A DNA stretch of 8,599 nt from SAR202 cluster bacterium (GCA_030743915.1 JASLRP010000065.1:1-8599), one strand, 5' to 3'; shown: positions 1 through 7,016, counted from the stretch's first letter. Program-made: numbers and translations. The notes: generated by a model not told the origin, from the letters alone.

Positions 1-153
1 TTCGTATTCACCCTTGTTCGAGTGGGCATTGCCGCGACGAAAGTAGGCGGTGGCGTTGTCGTGGTCAATCTCGATGATCTCGGTCATCTCAGAGATAATG
101 GTGTTCAGATCTTCATTTGGCGAGGGGTTCGGGATTAGCTGCTCAAAATTCAC
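1..153 (-). CDS. TPR-repeat protein, N-terminal part (cut by window edge)
   Basis: The first 51 residues of a minus-strand gene are visible, and the frame stays open to base 1. The proposed start is GTG at 151-153, preceded on the minus strand by an AAAGGAA Shine-Dalgarno-like stretch at a spacing of about 6 nt. Residues 1-30 are acidic and look helical. From about residue 33 the sequence AxAYFRRGNAHxNKGEYE matches helix A and the turn of a tetratricopeptide repeat (small residue, aromatic, Gly at the position-8 equivalent, then Gly-x-Tyr). TPRs are protein-protein interaction scaffolds; whether this protein carries other domains cannot be seen. It is divergent from the VOC gene at 226, with a 72-bp shared upstream region. 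The call rests on a single repeat, so the TPR assignment is probable, and no specific function can be given. Confidence 0.72.
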   Translation of the reverse strand, partial: MNFEQLIPNPSPNEDLNTIISEMTEIIEIDHDNATAYFRRGNAHSNKGEYE

Positions 154-188
154 GGCAGTTCCTTTAGGTTTGCTTCAGAGCGCTGTAA

Positions 189-194
189 ATTATA
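189..194 (-). promoter_or_regulatory. -10 box (TATAAT) for the TPR gene
   Basis: A perfect TATAAT hexamer lies on the minus strand in the 72-bp divergent region, about 35 bp upstream of the GTG start at 153. No good -35 hexamer stands 16-18 bp further up. On the plus strand the same AT-rich patch gives an imperfect TATACA that could serve the VOC gene. Assigned by motif and position only. Confidence 0.35.
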
Positions 195-225
195 CATCCG
201 GTTGTTAGATTGAAGGAGAGAGAAA

Positions 226-585
226 TTGTCACTCGAAGTTCATTCCATTACATTTGACTGTCAAAACGCTGGCGAGTTGGCTCAATTCTGGGGCGCCGCC
301 TTGAATTACGATGCCAGCGTCGGGAAAATCGCTTCCATTGCGGTCCCGCCAGATGGCAAGCTGCCGCGTCTTCTGTTCCTGGATGTGCCGGAGGCTAAAG
401 CGGCCAAGAACCGGGTTCACCTGGACATCCTGCCCAGCGATTCCACCATGGAAGAAGAGGTCGACCGACTGGTCGCCCTGGGAGCGCAGAAGGTCGAGGT
501 TTTCGAGTTGCCATACGGCTCCTGGACGGTCATGCTGGACCCGGAGGGCAACGAGTTCTGCATCGAGAAACCTGACGACTCGTGA
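226..585 (+). CDS. VOC-family (glyoxalase-like) protein
   Basis: This 119-residue protein has the size of a single VOC (vicinal oxygen chelate) domain and reads like the Glyoxalase_6 type. The opening strand is ITFDC (residues 8-12). The helix AGELAQFWGAAL (about 15-26) follows. Then come PRLLFLDVPE (47-56), KNRVHLDI (61-68) and LDPEGNEFCIE (104-114). His65 and Glu110 sit where the family's metal ligands usually fall. VOC proteins are dimers that bind a divalent metal and catalyse isomerisation, dioxygenation or epoxide opening, or act as drug-binding proteins; the substrate cannot be read here. The TTG start is preceded by GAAGGAG with a 7-nt spacer, and no ATG lies nearby in frame. It ends in tandem TGA TAA stops. 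It stands alone, followed by 236 bp of non-coding sequence, and is cytosolic (no signal peptide). Confidence 0.9.
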   Translation: MSLEVHSITFDCQNAGELAQFWGAALNYDASVGKIASIAVPPDGKLPRLLFLDVPEAKAAKNRVHLDILPSDSTMEEEVDRLVALGAQKVEVFELPYGSWTVMLDPEGNEFCIEKPDDS

Positions 586-752
586 TAACCGAACGCACAA
601 TACCGATGCGCACAGACGACTGATCTCGCCCCGCTGAGTCGAGGCGAAGCATCTGGTCGGCTGACTCCAACTAGTATCCCACTTGCGGGTCAGATTCTCC
701 ATGTCCGGTCAGAATGGCCCGCTGTGACGGCTGAACGTCGATTGACGCCTGC

Positions 753-775
753 GCGAGATGGCGCTACCGTCTCGC
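753..775 (+). other. Stem-loop in the leader of the methyltransferase gene
   Basis: GCGAGATGG (753-761) pairs with CCGTCTCGC (767-775) across a 5-nt loop. The stem is 9 bp with one G-U pair in RNA. It ends 46 nt before the ATG at 822 and about 30 nt before the ribosome-binding site. No T-run follows, so a classic terminator for the upstream VOC gene is unlikely; a leader structure or DNA operator is possible. A poor promoter (TTGACG at 742-747, with no good -10) overlaps its 5' side. The rest of 586-821 shows nothing assignable. Confidence 0.35.
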
Positions 776-821
776 CTGACTGGAAATCGCGAACATCCAC
801 CATTAGAGGAGAGGAACACTG

Positions 822-1880
822 ATGGACGAGAAGAAAGTAGAAGCATTCGGAGATCGACTATTCAACGAGATGAACGCAGGCATGAGTTGTCTGAGCTTGT
901 ATCTGGGCTACAGCCTGGGGCTGTTTCAGGCGTTGGCAGACGCGGGCCCCGCGACATCTGTCGATGTGGCTCAAAGCACGGGCTACGTTGAACGGTACGT
1001 GCGCGAATGGCTGGAGTGCATGACGGCGGGAGGTTATCTGACTCACGATGTCGATTCCGAGAGATTCACTCTTCCCGAAGAGCACGCCGCCGCTCTGTTG
1101 GACCCTGACAGCCCATCGTCGGCAATCGGGGTCATCGGGTGGGTGACCAGTTTTGCCAACGCTCTGCCCAGCGTGGCGGAGGCGTTCCGAAACGGGGGCG
1201 GGGTGCCATACGCCGCCTATGGCGATGATATGATGATGGCCCAAGGTCTCGGCACCCGCCCCATGTTCGTGAACGACCTCACCAGCAAGTGGATTCCCGC
1301 CATGCCGGAGATCGAGGCCCGGCTGAAGGCTGGAGGCCGCGTCGCCGATATCGGGTGCGGCATCGGCTGGTCAACCGTCGCTCTGGCAAAGGGGTACCCC
1401 AACACCCAGATTGACGCCATCGACCCTGACGAAGAATCTCTGGCATTGGCTCGACAAATCGCTGAAGAGGAGGGCGTCACCGATCAGATCACCTTCCACC
1501 TGAAGACGGTCGAAGATGCGCCCGTGCAGGGGGCCTATGACCTCGTGATGGCCGTCGAGTGCGTCCACGACATGCCGTATCCCGTCTCCGCGCTCACTCG
1601 CATGCGTGAGTTGATCGCCTCGGATGGAGCCGTCTTGATCGCCGATGAAGCAGTGGAAGACACGCTGGCCGAGAACACCAATTTCATGGGCCACCTGTTT
1701 TACAATTACAGCGTCCTGCATTGCCTGCCCCAGGCGATGGTTTTTCCTGACTCCGTAGCAACAGGCACCGTCATAAAACCATCGGTCCTCCGAGGTTATG
1801 CTCAGGACGCTGGATTCGCAGGCGTGGACGTGCTGCCCATCGAGAATGCCCAGTTCCGATTTTACAGACTGAATCCGTGA
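822..1880 (+). CDS. Class I SAM-dependent methyltransferase, Rv2258c-like with N-terminal winged helix
   Basis: This 352-residue protein has two parts. Residues about 1-95 look like the helical and winged-helix dimerisation domain of Rv2258c-type methyltransferases. They include LGLFQALADAGPATSVDVAQ (32-51), then YVREWLECMTAGGYL and a short beta wing ending in RFTLPEEHAALL. Residues about 165-352 form a Rossmann methyltransferase domain: motif I DIGCGIGWS (176-184), the acidic end of strand 2 IDAID (197-201) and a post-motif YDLVMAVECVHDM (239-251). Such enzymes move a methyl group from S-adenosylmethionine to a small molecule; the acceptor is unknown. The ATG has a strong purine-rich site (AGAGGAGAGG, 7-nt spacer). 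Its stop shares the tetranucleotide GTGA with the start of the nucleoside hydrolase gene, so the two are translationally coupled and may act on the same or successive metabolites. Cytosolic. Confidence 0.92.
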   Translation: MDEKKVEAFGDRLFNEMNAGMSCLSLYLGYSLGLFQALADAGPATSVDVAQSTGYVERYVREWLECMTAGGYLTHDVDSERFTLPEEHAAALLDPDSPSSAIGVIGWVTSFANALPSVAEAFRNGGGVPYAAYGDDMMMAQGLGTRPMFVNDLTSKWIPAMPEIEARLKAGGRVADIGCGIGWSTVALAKGYPNTQIDAIDPDEESLALARQIAEEEGVTDQITFHLKTVEDAPVQGAYDLVMAVECVHDMPYPVSALTRMRELIASDGAVLIADEAVEDTLAENTNFMGHLFYNYSVLHCLPQAMVFPDSVATGTVIKPSVLRGYAQDAGFAGVDVLPIENAQFRFYRLNP

Positions 1881-2818
1881 AACGGGTAATCATCGACACC
1901 GACCCAGGAATCGACGACGCAGCGGCCATATTCCTGGCTCTGGGCAGTCCCGAGCTACAGGTCGATGCCCTGACCACAGTGTTTGGCAACACCGCCGTGG
2001 AGCAATGCACCGTCAACGCCCTGCGGATTCTGGAGGCAGCGGGACGCTCGGACATCCCCGTGTATCAGGGGTCGGGCAGGCCCTTCAATTTCGGCGAGCC
2101 GGAGTTCGCCGAGTATATCCACGGGTCCGATGGCCTGGGCGATGCGGGCCTTCCTGCCCCGTCTGTCAAGGTCCAGGACGAGAACGCCGTTATCAAGATA
2201 GTCCAGAGCGTAATGGACTCCCCCGGACAGATAACCTTCGTCGCTCTGGGGCGTCTGACCAATCTGGCGCTTGCGATAAGCGTCGAACCGCGAATCGCGA
2301 CATCGCTGGTCGAGGTGGTGGTCATGGGCGGCGCGGTCACGGTTCCCGGCAACGTCTCGATGGTCTCCAGCGCCAACCTCTGGGGCGACCCCGAAGCGGC
2401 GGACGTAGTGTACCGTTCGGGCGCTTCGATGGTCCAGGTGGGACTGGACGTGTGCAACAAAGTCGAGATTTCGGCGGAGCAGCTATCGAGAGTGTGGGCA
2501 GCCGGCACGCCGGTTTCGAGATTGCTGGAGAAGGCAACGCCCTTCATCCAGAGGGCCTACATCGAACGGAACCGGAAGATGAGCGCGGGGGCCGTCAAGT
2601 ACAACGACGTGCCCGCGATATCCTACGCCATCGACCCAACGCTGTTCGAGACTCGCAATCTCCACGTGCGCATTGCCAAAGGTGACCAGTTGACCCAAGG
2701 CCAAACGTTGGCCGATCTTGACGGCCAGACCGGAGAGTCTCCCAATACCCATGTGGCGTTGGATGTTGACGCAAATCGCCTATCGGAGATGTGGACGGAA
2801 CGGGTTTCCGATCTGTGA
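1877..2818 (+). CDS. Nucleoside hydrolase family protein (IU-type fold, altered active site)
   Basis: At 313 residues this is the usual length for an inosine/uridine-preferring nucleoside hydrolase, which cleaves the N-glycosidic bond to give base and ribose in a calcium-dependent reaction. The N-terminal signature DTDPGIDD (7-14) is intact, with Asp9, Asp13 and Asp14. VFGN (35-38), LGRLTNLAL (124-132), VVMGGA (148-153), GN (158-159) and DPEAADVV (171-178) follow the family order, and Asp244 is kept. By alignment from memory with the Crithidia enzyme, the Glu of the usual AEFN motif is Ser165 (SSAN, Asn167 kept), and the His of the usual HD pair is Asn243 (NDVPA). These residues help ribose binding and leaving-group activation in purine-type enzymes, so specificity may differ or activity may be low. 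The GTG start overlaps the methyltransferase stop by 4 bp, implying co-translation. The stop lies 4 bp from the convergent SMP-30 stop. Confidence 0.9.
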   Translation: MKRVIIDTDPGIDDAAAIFLALGSPELQVDALTTVFGNTAVEQCTVNALRILEAAGRSDIPVYQGSGRPFNFGEPEFAEYIHGSDGLGDAGLPAPSVKVQDENAVIKIVQSVMDSPGQITFVALGRLTNLALAISVEPRIATSLVEVVVMGGAVTVPGNVSMVSSANLWGDPEAADVVYRSGASMVQVGLDVCNKVEISAEQLSRVWAAGTPVSRLLEKATPFIQRAYIERNRKMSAGAVKYNDVPAISYAIDPTLFETRNLHVRIAKGDQLTQGQTLADLDGQTGESPNTHVALDVDANRLSEMWTERVSDL

Positions 2819-2822
2819 CCCG

Positions 2823-3683
2823 CTAGCTTATCCCCACCCGGGACAGGAATTCCGGTTTGCCTTGCACGCCCACGTTCACACGGAACAGGCCGCCCGCGCC
2901 GGGGCCTTCCTCGGCCTTGTTTTCGCCCCCGGCGGTGGTGACGTACATGTCTGTATAGTCTGTGCCTCCGAATATCACGCTGGAGATTTTCTTGGCGGGG
3001 AACTGCACCTGCGCGACCTGTTCGCCGTCGGGATTATAGCGGTACAGCGATGAGCCATCCCATCGAGCGCCCCAGACGTAGCCCTCGGCGTCCACAGTCA
3101 TGCCGTCGGGAATGGTGCCGTCGTCGGGAGTCTCGACGAACACCCGCTGGTTGCTGATGTCACCGGAATCGATGTCATAGTCGAAGATGTAGATTTTCCG
3201 AGCAAGCGAGTCCGTGTAATACATCTGCTTCTGGTCTGGGGTGAAGCCTATGCCGTTGGACAGGCCCACGCCCTCCAACACCGTGGTTATCGAGCCGTCC
3301 GTGTCCATGCGATACAGAGTCGCGGGACGCGTGTCGGTGGGCATAGTCCCGCAGAACACTCGGCCTGCCGGGTCGGCGGCGACATCGTTGAAGCGATTGT
3401 CGGTCTCGGCCTCCATCTCATCGACAAGAAACTCAAGCTCCCCGTCACGCCACACAGCGACGGAACCTCTGTCCATGAAGAGCAAAAGGGAGCCGTCAGA
3501 CTGGATGGTGTATCCGCCCACGATGCGTCCTTCGTAAATCTGCTCGTGCCTGCGGGTGAAGGGATTCAGCCGAAAAATCCGGCCCTGCGGAATATCCGAC
3601 CAGTAAACCTGTCTCTCCATCGGATGCCACAGGGGGCCTTCGCCGGTCTCACATCGGTAGTCTGCAACCAGTTCGGGGATCAT
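2823..3683 (-). CDS. SMP-30/gluconolactonase family protein
   Basis: This 286-residue protein has the normal length for a six-bladed beta-propeller lactonase of the SMP-30/LRE family, which hydrolyses sugar lactones or related esters with one divalent metal. Key family positions are visible. Glu15 lies in CETGEGPLWHP. Arg97 and Asn99 lie in RFND (substrate side). Asn143 lies in LSNGIGFTPD, and Asp193 in IPDGMTVD. The expected metal set Glu/Asn/Asp is therefore complete. Propeller repeats recur as VYWSD, VFCGTM, MYYTDS, YVWGARWDG and MYVTTAGG. The ATG is preceded by GAGG with a 6-nt spacer. No signal peptide is seen, so it is cytosolic. The flavin reductase gene lies 149 bp upstream on the same strand; co-transcription is possible, but the gap is too wide to assume it. 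A link with the convergent nucleoside hydrolase through pentose metabolism is speculative. Confidence 0.93.
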   Translation of the reverse strand: MIPELVADYRCETGEGPLWHPMERQVYWSDIPQGRIFRLNPFTRRHEQIYEGRIVGGYTIQSDGSLLLFMDRGSVAVWRDGELEFLVDEMEAETDNRFNDVAADPAGRVFCGTMPTDTRPATLYRMDTDGSITTVLEGVGLSNGIGFTPDQKQMYYTDSLARKIYIFDYDIDSGDISNQRVFVETPDDGTIPDGMTVDAEGYVWGARWDGSSLYRYNPDGEQVAQVQFPAKKISSVIFGGTDYTDMYVTTAGGENKAEEGPGAGGLFRVNVGVQGKPEFLSRVGIS

Positions 3684-3832
3684 GTTATACCTCGGTGTTC
3701 TCAGGATTCCACGTGACAGGATATCAGGAATCAGGACACACTCGCCGGAGGGTCACAAGCATATCAATTGCTTCGCTTGGACAGGTTAGTGTCTCGTCTG
3801 ACATGAACACCTGATTACCGAGACCTGAATAC

Positions 3833-4321
3833 CTAAACGTCAGCGCCAGCCAATTGGCCGAACTTGCCCTCAAAAAAGATCAGAGGGTCGCCGGAACCAG
3901 CGTCGAGTTGGTCGACCTCCCCTATAAAGACGGTGTGGTCTCCAGCCACGGTCTCGGCGACAACATGACAGTCCATATGGGCCAGCGAGCCATCCACAAT
4001 GGCGCCACCGTGAGGAGAAATGGTGAAGGATACATCGACATCGCCAGTCTTCTTTTCTGATGGTCGAGCGAAATACTCAGCGATGCTCTGCTGCTCCAAA
4101 CTCAGGATGTTGATGGTAAAACGCCCCGACTCCTTGATAAGAGGGTGAGAAGCGGTGTGGTGACCGGCACAGACCAGGGCCATGAGCGGGTCCAGAGAAA
4201 CGGAACAGATTCCGTTGGCCGTCATGCCGTGGATTTCACCATCAGGTCGAACGGTGGTAACTACCGTGACGCCGGTGGCAAATTTGCCCCACGCCTGACG
4301 AAATATATGTTGATTAGACAT
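3833..4321 (-). CDS. Short-chain flavin reductase (FMN-binding split barrel)
   Basis: This protein of 162 residues matches the flavin reductase-like family (HpaC type), which uses NAD(P)H to reduce FMN or FAD and passes it to a partner monooxygenase. Motifs in order are GKFATGVTVVTT (12-23), GMTANGICSVSLDP (32-45), FTINILSLEQQSIAEYFA (68-85), GDHTVFIGEV (127-136) and DPLIFFEGKFG (145-155). The reading frame extends upstream to an ATG at 4504. That part is Arg/Pro-rich, unlike the family, and starts inside the terminator-like hairpin. The real start is ATG ATG at 4324 or 4321. The second is chosen because it puts the GAGG site at 4329-4332 7 nt away, as in neighbouring genes. No monooxygenase lies in the window, so the partner must be encoded elsewhere. 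Confidence 0.92.
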   Translation of the reverse strand: MSNQHIFRQAWGKFATGVTVVTTVRPDGEIHGMTANGICSVSLDPLMALVCAGHHTASHPLIKESGRFTINILSLEQQSIAEYFARPSEKKTGDVDVSFTISPHGGAIVDGSLAHMDCHVVAETVAGDHTVFIGEVDQLDAGSGDPLIFFEGKFGQLAGADV

Positions 4322-4328
4322 CATGTAA

Positions 4329-4332
4329 CCTC
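4329..4332 (-). promoter_or_regulatory. Ribosome-binding site of the flavin reductase gene
   Basis: GAGG on the minus strand stands 4 nt before ATG 4324 and 7 nt before ATG 4321. It rules out the far-upstream in-frame ATG at 4504, which has no such site. Confidence 0.65.
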
Positions 4333-4382
4333 GCAAAGGGAAATTGCAGAGAACGGGCGCGCTCTGTTCATCGGTATCTCGA

Positions 4383-4388
4383 ATTATA
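4383..4388 (-). promoter_or_regulatory. -10 box (TATAAT) upstream of the flavin reductase gene
   Basis: A perfect TATAAT lies on the minus strand about 60 bp upstream of the chosen start. The -35 region at 4406-4411 (TTTCCT) is poor. A transcript beginning near 4376 would exclude the 4504 start and would give a leader of about 55 nt. Confidence 0.4.
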
Positions 4389-4477
4389 ATGGGGAGTGGC
4401 CCATAAGGAAAGTTTAGGCACGGTTTTGCGTAATGTCGCAACGCGCGGTTGGGGTGGCGGTTGAGACGAAGCGAATT

Positions 4478-4508
4478 GAAAATACGACGCTGTGCGTCGC
4501 GCATTTTC
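4478..4508 (-). terminator. Intrinsic terminator-like hairpin after the lipoprotein gene
   Basis: On the minus strand, 21 bp past the lipoprotein stop, GAAAAT and CGACGC pair with GCGTCG and ATTTTC around an ACA loop. The stem is 12 bp, broken by a 3/1-nt internal loop. The A-rich 5' arm and T-rich 3' arm resemble a rho-independent terminator. Because it is nearly palindromic it could also stop plus-strand transcription. It separates the lipoprotein unit from the flavin reductase unit, whose -10 box lies further downstream. Confidence 0.5.
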
Positions 4509-4529
4509 AGGGCGGGGGAAACAGAATTC

Positions 4530-7004
4530 CTAGCGGGCCGGCTCGACCACCAAGAGAGAGTGCTTATTCAAAGTCGCCTGCACAGATCCAGAGTACGGGA
4601 CGCCCCTTTGTTCGCTGATTAGCTGACTTCGCACGTCGTAAATAGTGATGTCGATGGCCTGGCCTGCCTCGTACGGAAGTTGCAGGTTCACGGTTGTGTT
4701 GTCATAGGCCAGCGCAAAGGTCTGGAGACCGCTCCACACGTGGGCCTTCGTCGGCTCGACGAGGACAGCAGGCTGTCCCGTTGCCTGCGCTATCGCCTGC
4801 CCCGTGATGAAGGTGAACGCTTCGTGATGAAGCTGGTTCAACAGCCACAGATAATTGCCCTGTCCGTCGATCACGAGATAGGGCGCGGTGCGCTCCTCTC
4901 GCCCACCGCCAGATGTTGGAACGTGCATCGGGCCGGACGCGAAGATTCGGTCTGCGGCCACATCGTCAGGGCCTGCCAGATTGGCAATCTCGCCCAGACG
5001 ATAGAAATCTGAGAAGGGAGCTAGGCTCACCGAGCGGCCTAACACCTGCCCTGTCGCAGGGAAAATGGACTGGTCTTTCGAGGCGTCCTCGTTCTCTCCC
5101 TCAGAGGTCACAGCGAACGAGGTCAGCAGTGATGTGTGGTACTCCTCAAAAGATGAAAGGGCGGGATTAGCGAACGCGAATCGTGGCGGCAAACCGAACT
5201 GTTGTCGCACCGATTGCCAGGTCCCGAAGTCCGGCAGTCCGACGATGGGATGTATGAACACTGGCCCCGGATGGCTGGCGGAATCCAGCAGCGTCGATAG
5301 CTCTGCGCTCAAATCCTGGCCGTTATTCCAATAAGGCGGCCCCATGCCCACCTCGTCCTCGGTGTCTTCGTTGCCTCCGGGGGTGAGGACGTAGCTCAGG
5401 GCCACGTCTCCACCGTCCCACGGGCGGTCGTAGGTTAACACGGTGCTGTATCCTGCCGCCTCCAGCGCGTCGTCCACGTTGCCGACGATGCTGAGGGATA
5501 CGTGCTCAAAGTATTCGTCCGCCGAGAATCCGCCGTCACCCTGGATGCGGAACCTGTCCAGGATGATGTTGGCGACTGGGCGGGCATCGTCGGGTCGGGG
5601 ATGAGCGGCGATGCGCTGGAGGATCTCAGTGGTGATGTCTGGCCGAGACGAGGCGGCGATGGATGCCTCCATGTCGGCTGTTAGCAAAATCCGGTCAACG
5701 CCCTGCCTGAGCGCGGCGATTGTGAGGAGATTCAGCCACGGACCGGTAGCGCAGTTCTCCACCACTGTGCCATCGTCCAGCGTGGGTTGATTCTCGTCGA
5801 TGGGAAGGGAACGGGTTTCCGAGTAAACATCGGCCAGCGAAAGGCTGGTGTCGCAGGGGATGGGGTTATACGCGCCCACAACAACGCTGGTCTCAGGCTC
5901 AGGTGATAGCGCTCTGGCTCTGGCGAACGTCGTTCCGTTGGTGGAGCCGAACACGGCCGTATCCGAGTGGACGTAGGTGTAAACGTCCCTCGTCTCCTTC
6001 TGGTCCGGATAGAAGGAGTAGTAGTAACCTTGCCACACGGTTCCCACATCTGCCCCCGTGCGCATATAAGGAACGCCCTTGGAGGCCAAATGGTTGGCGA
6101 TTGCGGTGTCGTAATCTATGGAGAACGCCTCAGAGGAAATGGCGTCGGCTCCCGTGGCCAGCACTTCATCAACGAAGGTCAGGACCTGCTCCACGGTCAA
6201 CGGAGGCAGGTTGCCGGATATACTCAGGCCGCCGGCTCCGATCCCGGATTCGCCAGCCCGATTTATGATGTGGGCCAGAGATTCGATGAGGACCGCAACC
6301 TTCATCCCGCGGCTGTGGGCTTCTTCCATCACAAACGGTAACAGGTTCCCTGTCCAGTAATATCGCCCTCGCGCTTCTTCCTCGTCGATCTTGAGTTCAT
6401 CGTCTTCGGGCGGGCCGTCGTACTGGCTGTTGTAATCGAATCCTTCATGGCGTAGGGAGGCCAGCAACTGGCTGTCGAAGTACACCGCGCCATCACCTTC
6501 GACTCCATAGACCTCGAATTCGGTGTAGCCCCGCTCTGAGAGCCAATCCAGGTTGGCGCGAATCATATCTTCAAGAACTGGCGATCCTTCAAGTGGGACA
6601 ATCGAACCGCTGGGTGACTCGCCGAACTGGGATTCAGCCTCGACCTCAAAAATCAACTGGCCGGTGTTAAGATCGGTGAACAGCAGGTCAACTTGAGTGG
6701 TCAGCCTGGGCAGATCGCCGCTTGCTGTGGCAAAAGTCGAAGGCTGAGCAGGCGAACCGGTTGACGCAGCGGAAGGGGCCGTCGGGGCTGGGCTGGGCGC
6801 CGAAACCGAGGGAGTTGGTTGAGCGGGGCTGGATGCGGGTATCGTCGGGGCCTGGGTTGGCGACGCGGCCACGGGTTCATCTTCTTCGTCGAACTCTTCA
6901 TCGTCGTCATCCCCGCCGCAGGACACCACGGCCATAAGAGCAATCAGGCCGAGAAGAATCAGGGCGCTCCTGGCGAATTGTGAAAAAAACCGAGACCAGA
7001 ACAT
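4530..7004 (-). CDS. Large exported lipoprotein with probable TIM-barrel and beta-sandwich; family not recognised
   Basis: The 824-residue product begins with Arg5 and Arg12, a hydrophobic core (14-27) and the lipobox VVSC, with Cys29 the lipidated residue. An acidic run of Asp/Glu (32-43) and a Pro/Ala/Ser/Thr linker (about 44-95) follow, a typical tether between membrane and folded part. Residues about 100-470 alternate strands and helices like a TIM barrel: FEVYGVEG (163-170), KVAVLIES (235-242), ADAISSEAFS (286-295), VPYMRTGADVG (311-321), TAVFGSTNG (349-357), SVVVGAYN (373-380) and RILLTADME (438-446). Glu241 and Glu292 lie at strand ends. Cys384 and Cys418 could form a disulfide. Residues about 475-610 look Rossmann-like, and the end (about 740-824) is beta-rich. 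The layout recalls GH42-like glycoside hydrolases, but that is inference. The ATG at 7002-7004 has GGAGG 7 nt upstream; an in-frame ATG at 7049 lies upstream of the promoter's -10. Confidence 0.85.
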   Translation of the reverse strand: MFWSRFFSQFARSALILLGLIALMAVVSCGGDDDDEEFDEEDEPVAASPTQAPTIPASSPAQPTPSVSAPSPAPTAPSAASTGSPAQPSTFATASGDLPRLTTQVDLLFTDLNTGQLIFEVEAESQFGESPSGSIVPLEGSPVLEDMIRANLDWLSERGYTEFEVYGVEGDGAVYFDSQLLASLRHEGFDYNSQYDGPPEDDELKIDEEEARGRYYWTGNLLPFVMEEAHSRGMKVAVLIESLAHIINRAGESGIGAGGLSISGNLPPLTVEQVLTFVDEVLATGADAISSEAFSIDYDTAIANHLASKGVPYMRTGADVGTVWQGYYYSFYPDQKETRDVYTYVHSDTAVFGSTNGTTFARARALSPEPETSVVVGAYNPIPCDTSLSLADVYSETRSLPIDENQPTLDDGTVVENCATGPWLNLLTIAALRQGVDRILLTADMEASIAASSRPDITTEILQRIAAHPRPDDARPVANIILDRFRIQGDGGFSADEYFEHVSLSIVGNVDDALEAAGYSTVLTYDRPWDGGDVALSYVLTPGGNEDTEDEVGMGPPYWNNGQDLSAELSTLLDSASHPGPVFIHPIVGLPDFGTWQSVRQQFGLPPRFAFANPALSSFEEYHTSLLTSFAVTSEGENEDASKDQSIFPATGQVLGRSVSLAPFSDFYRLGEIANLAGPDDVAADRIFASGPMHVPTSGGGREERTAPYLVIDGQGNYLWLLNQLHHEAFTFITGQAIAQATGQPAVLVEPTKAHVWSGLQTFALAYDNTTVNLQLPYEAGQAIDITIYDVRSQLISEQRGVPYSGSVQATLNKHSLLVVEPAR

Positions 7005-7011
7005 CAAAATG

Positions 7012-7016
7012 CCTCC
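7012..7016 (-). promoter_or_regulatory. Ribosome-binding site fixing the lipoprotein start
   Basis: GGAGG on the minus strand, 7 nt before ATG 7004. Starting there places the signal peptide at the N-terminus, with Arg residues directly before the hydrophobic stretch. The upstream ATG at 7049 would add 15 residues that a lipoprotein signal does not need. Confidence 0.8.

Noticed and set aside
229..702. 157-codon open frame on the minus strand opposite the VOC gene
   Set aside because: No ribosome-binding site, no recognisable fold, rich in Arg/Gln; it is the antisense shadow of a well-supported VOC gene.
688..713. Direct repeat GGTCAGA spaced 19 nt apart before the methyltransferase gene
   Set aside because: Seven bases repeated twice is too weak to call an operator without comparison to relatives.
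2005..2685. 226-codon plus-strand frame inside the nucleoside hydrolase gene
   Set aside because: Arg/Gly-rich translation typical of a shifted frame in GC-rich coding DNA; the overlapping frame has clear family motifs.
3782..3827. Possible stem (GTCTCG and CGAGAC) with a 22-nt loop after the flavin reductase gene, and a 5-bp AAGCA/TGCTT stem at 3757-3773
   Set aside because: Short stems, long loop in one case and no T-run; not above what chance would give.
5732..6341. Several open frames of about 100-125 codons on both strands within the lipoprotein gene
   Set aside because: Arg/Pro-rich translations without start signals; the long minus-strand frame with signal peptide explains the region.
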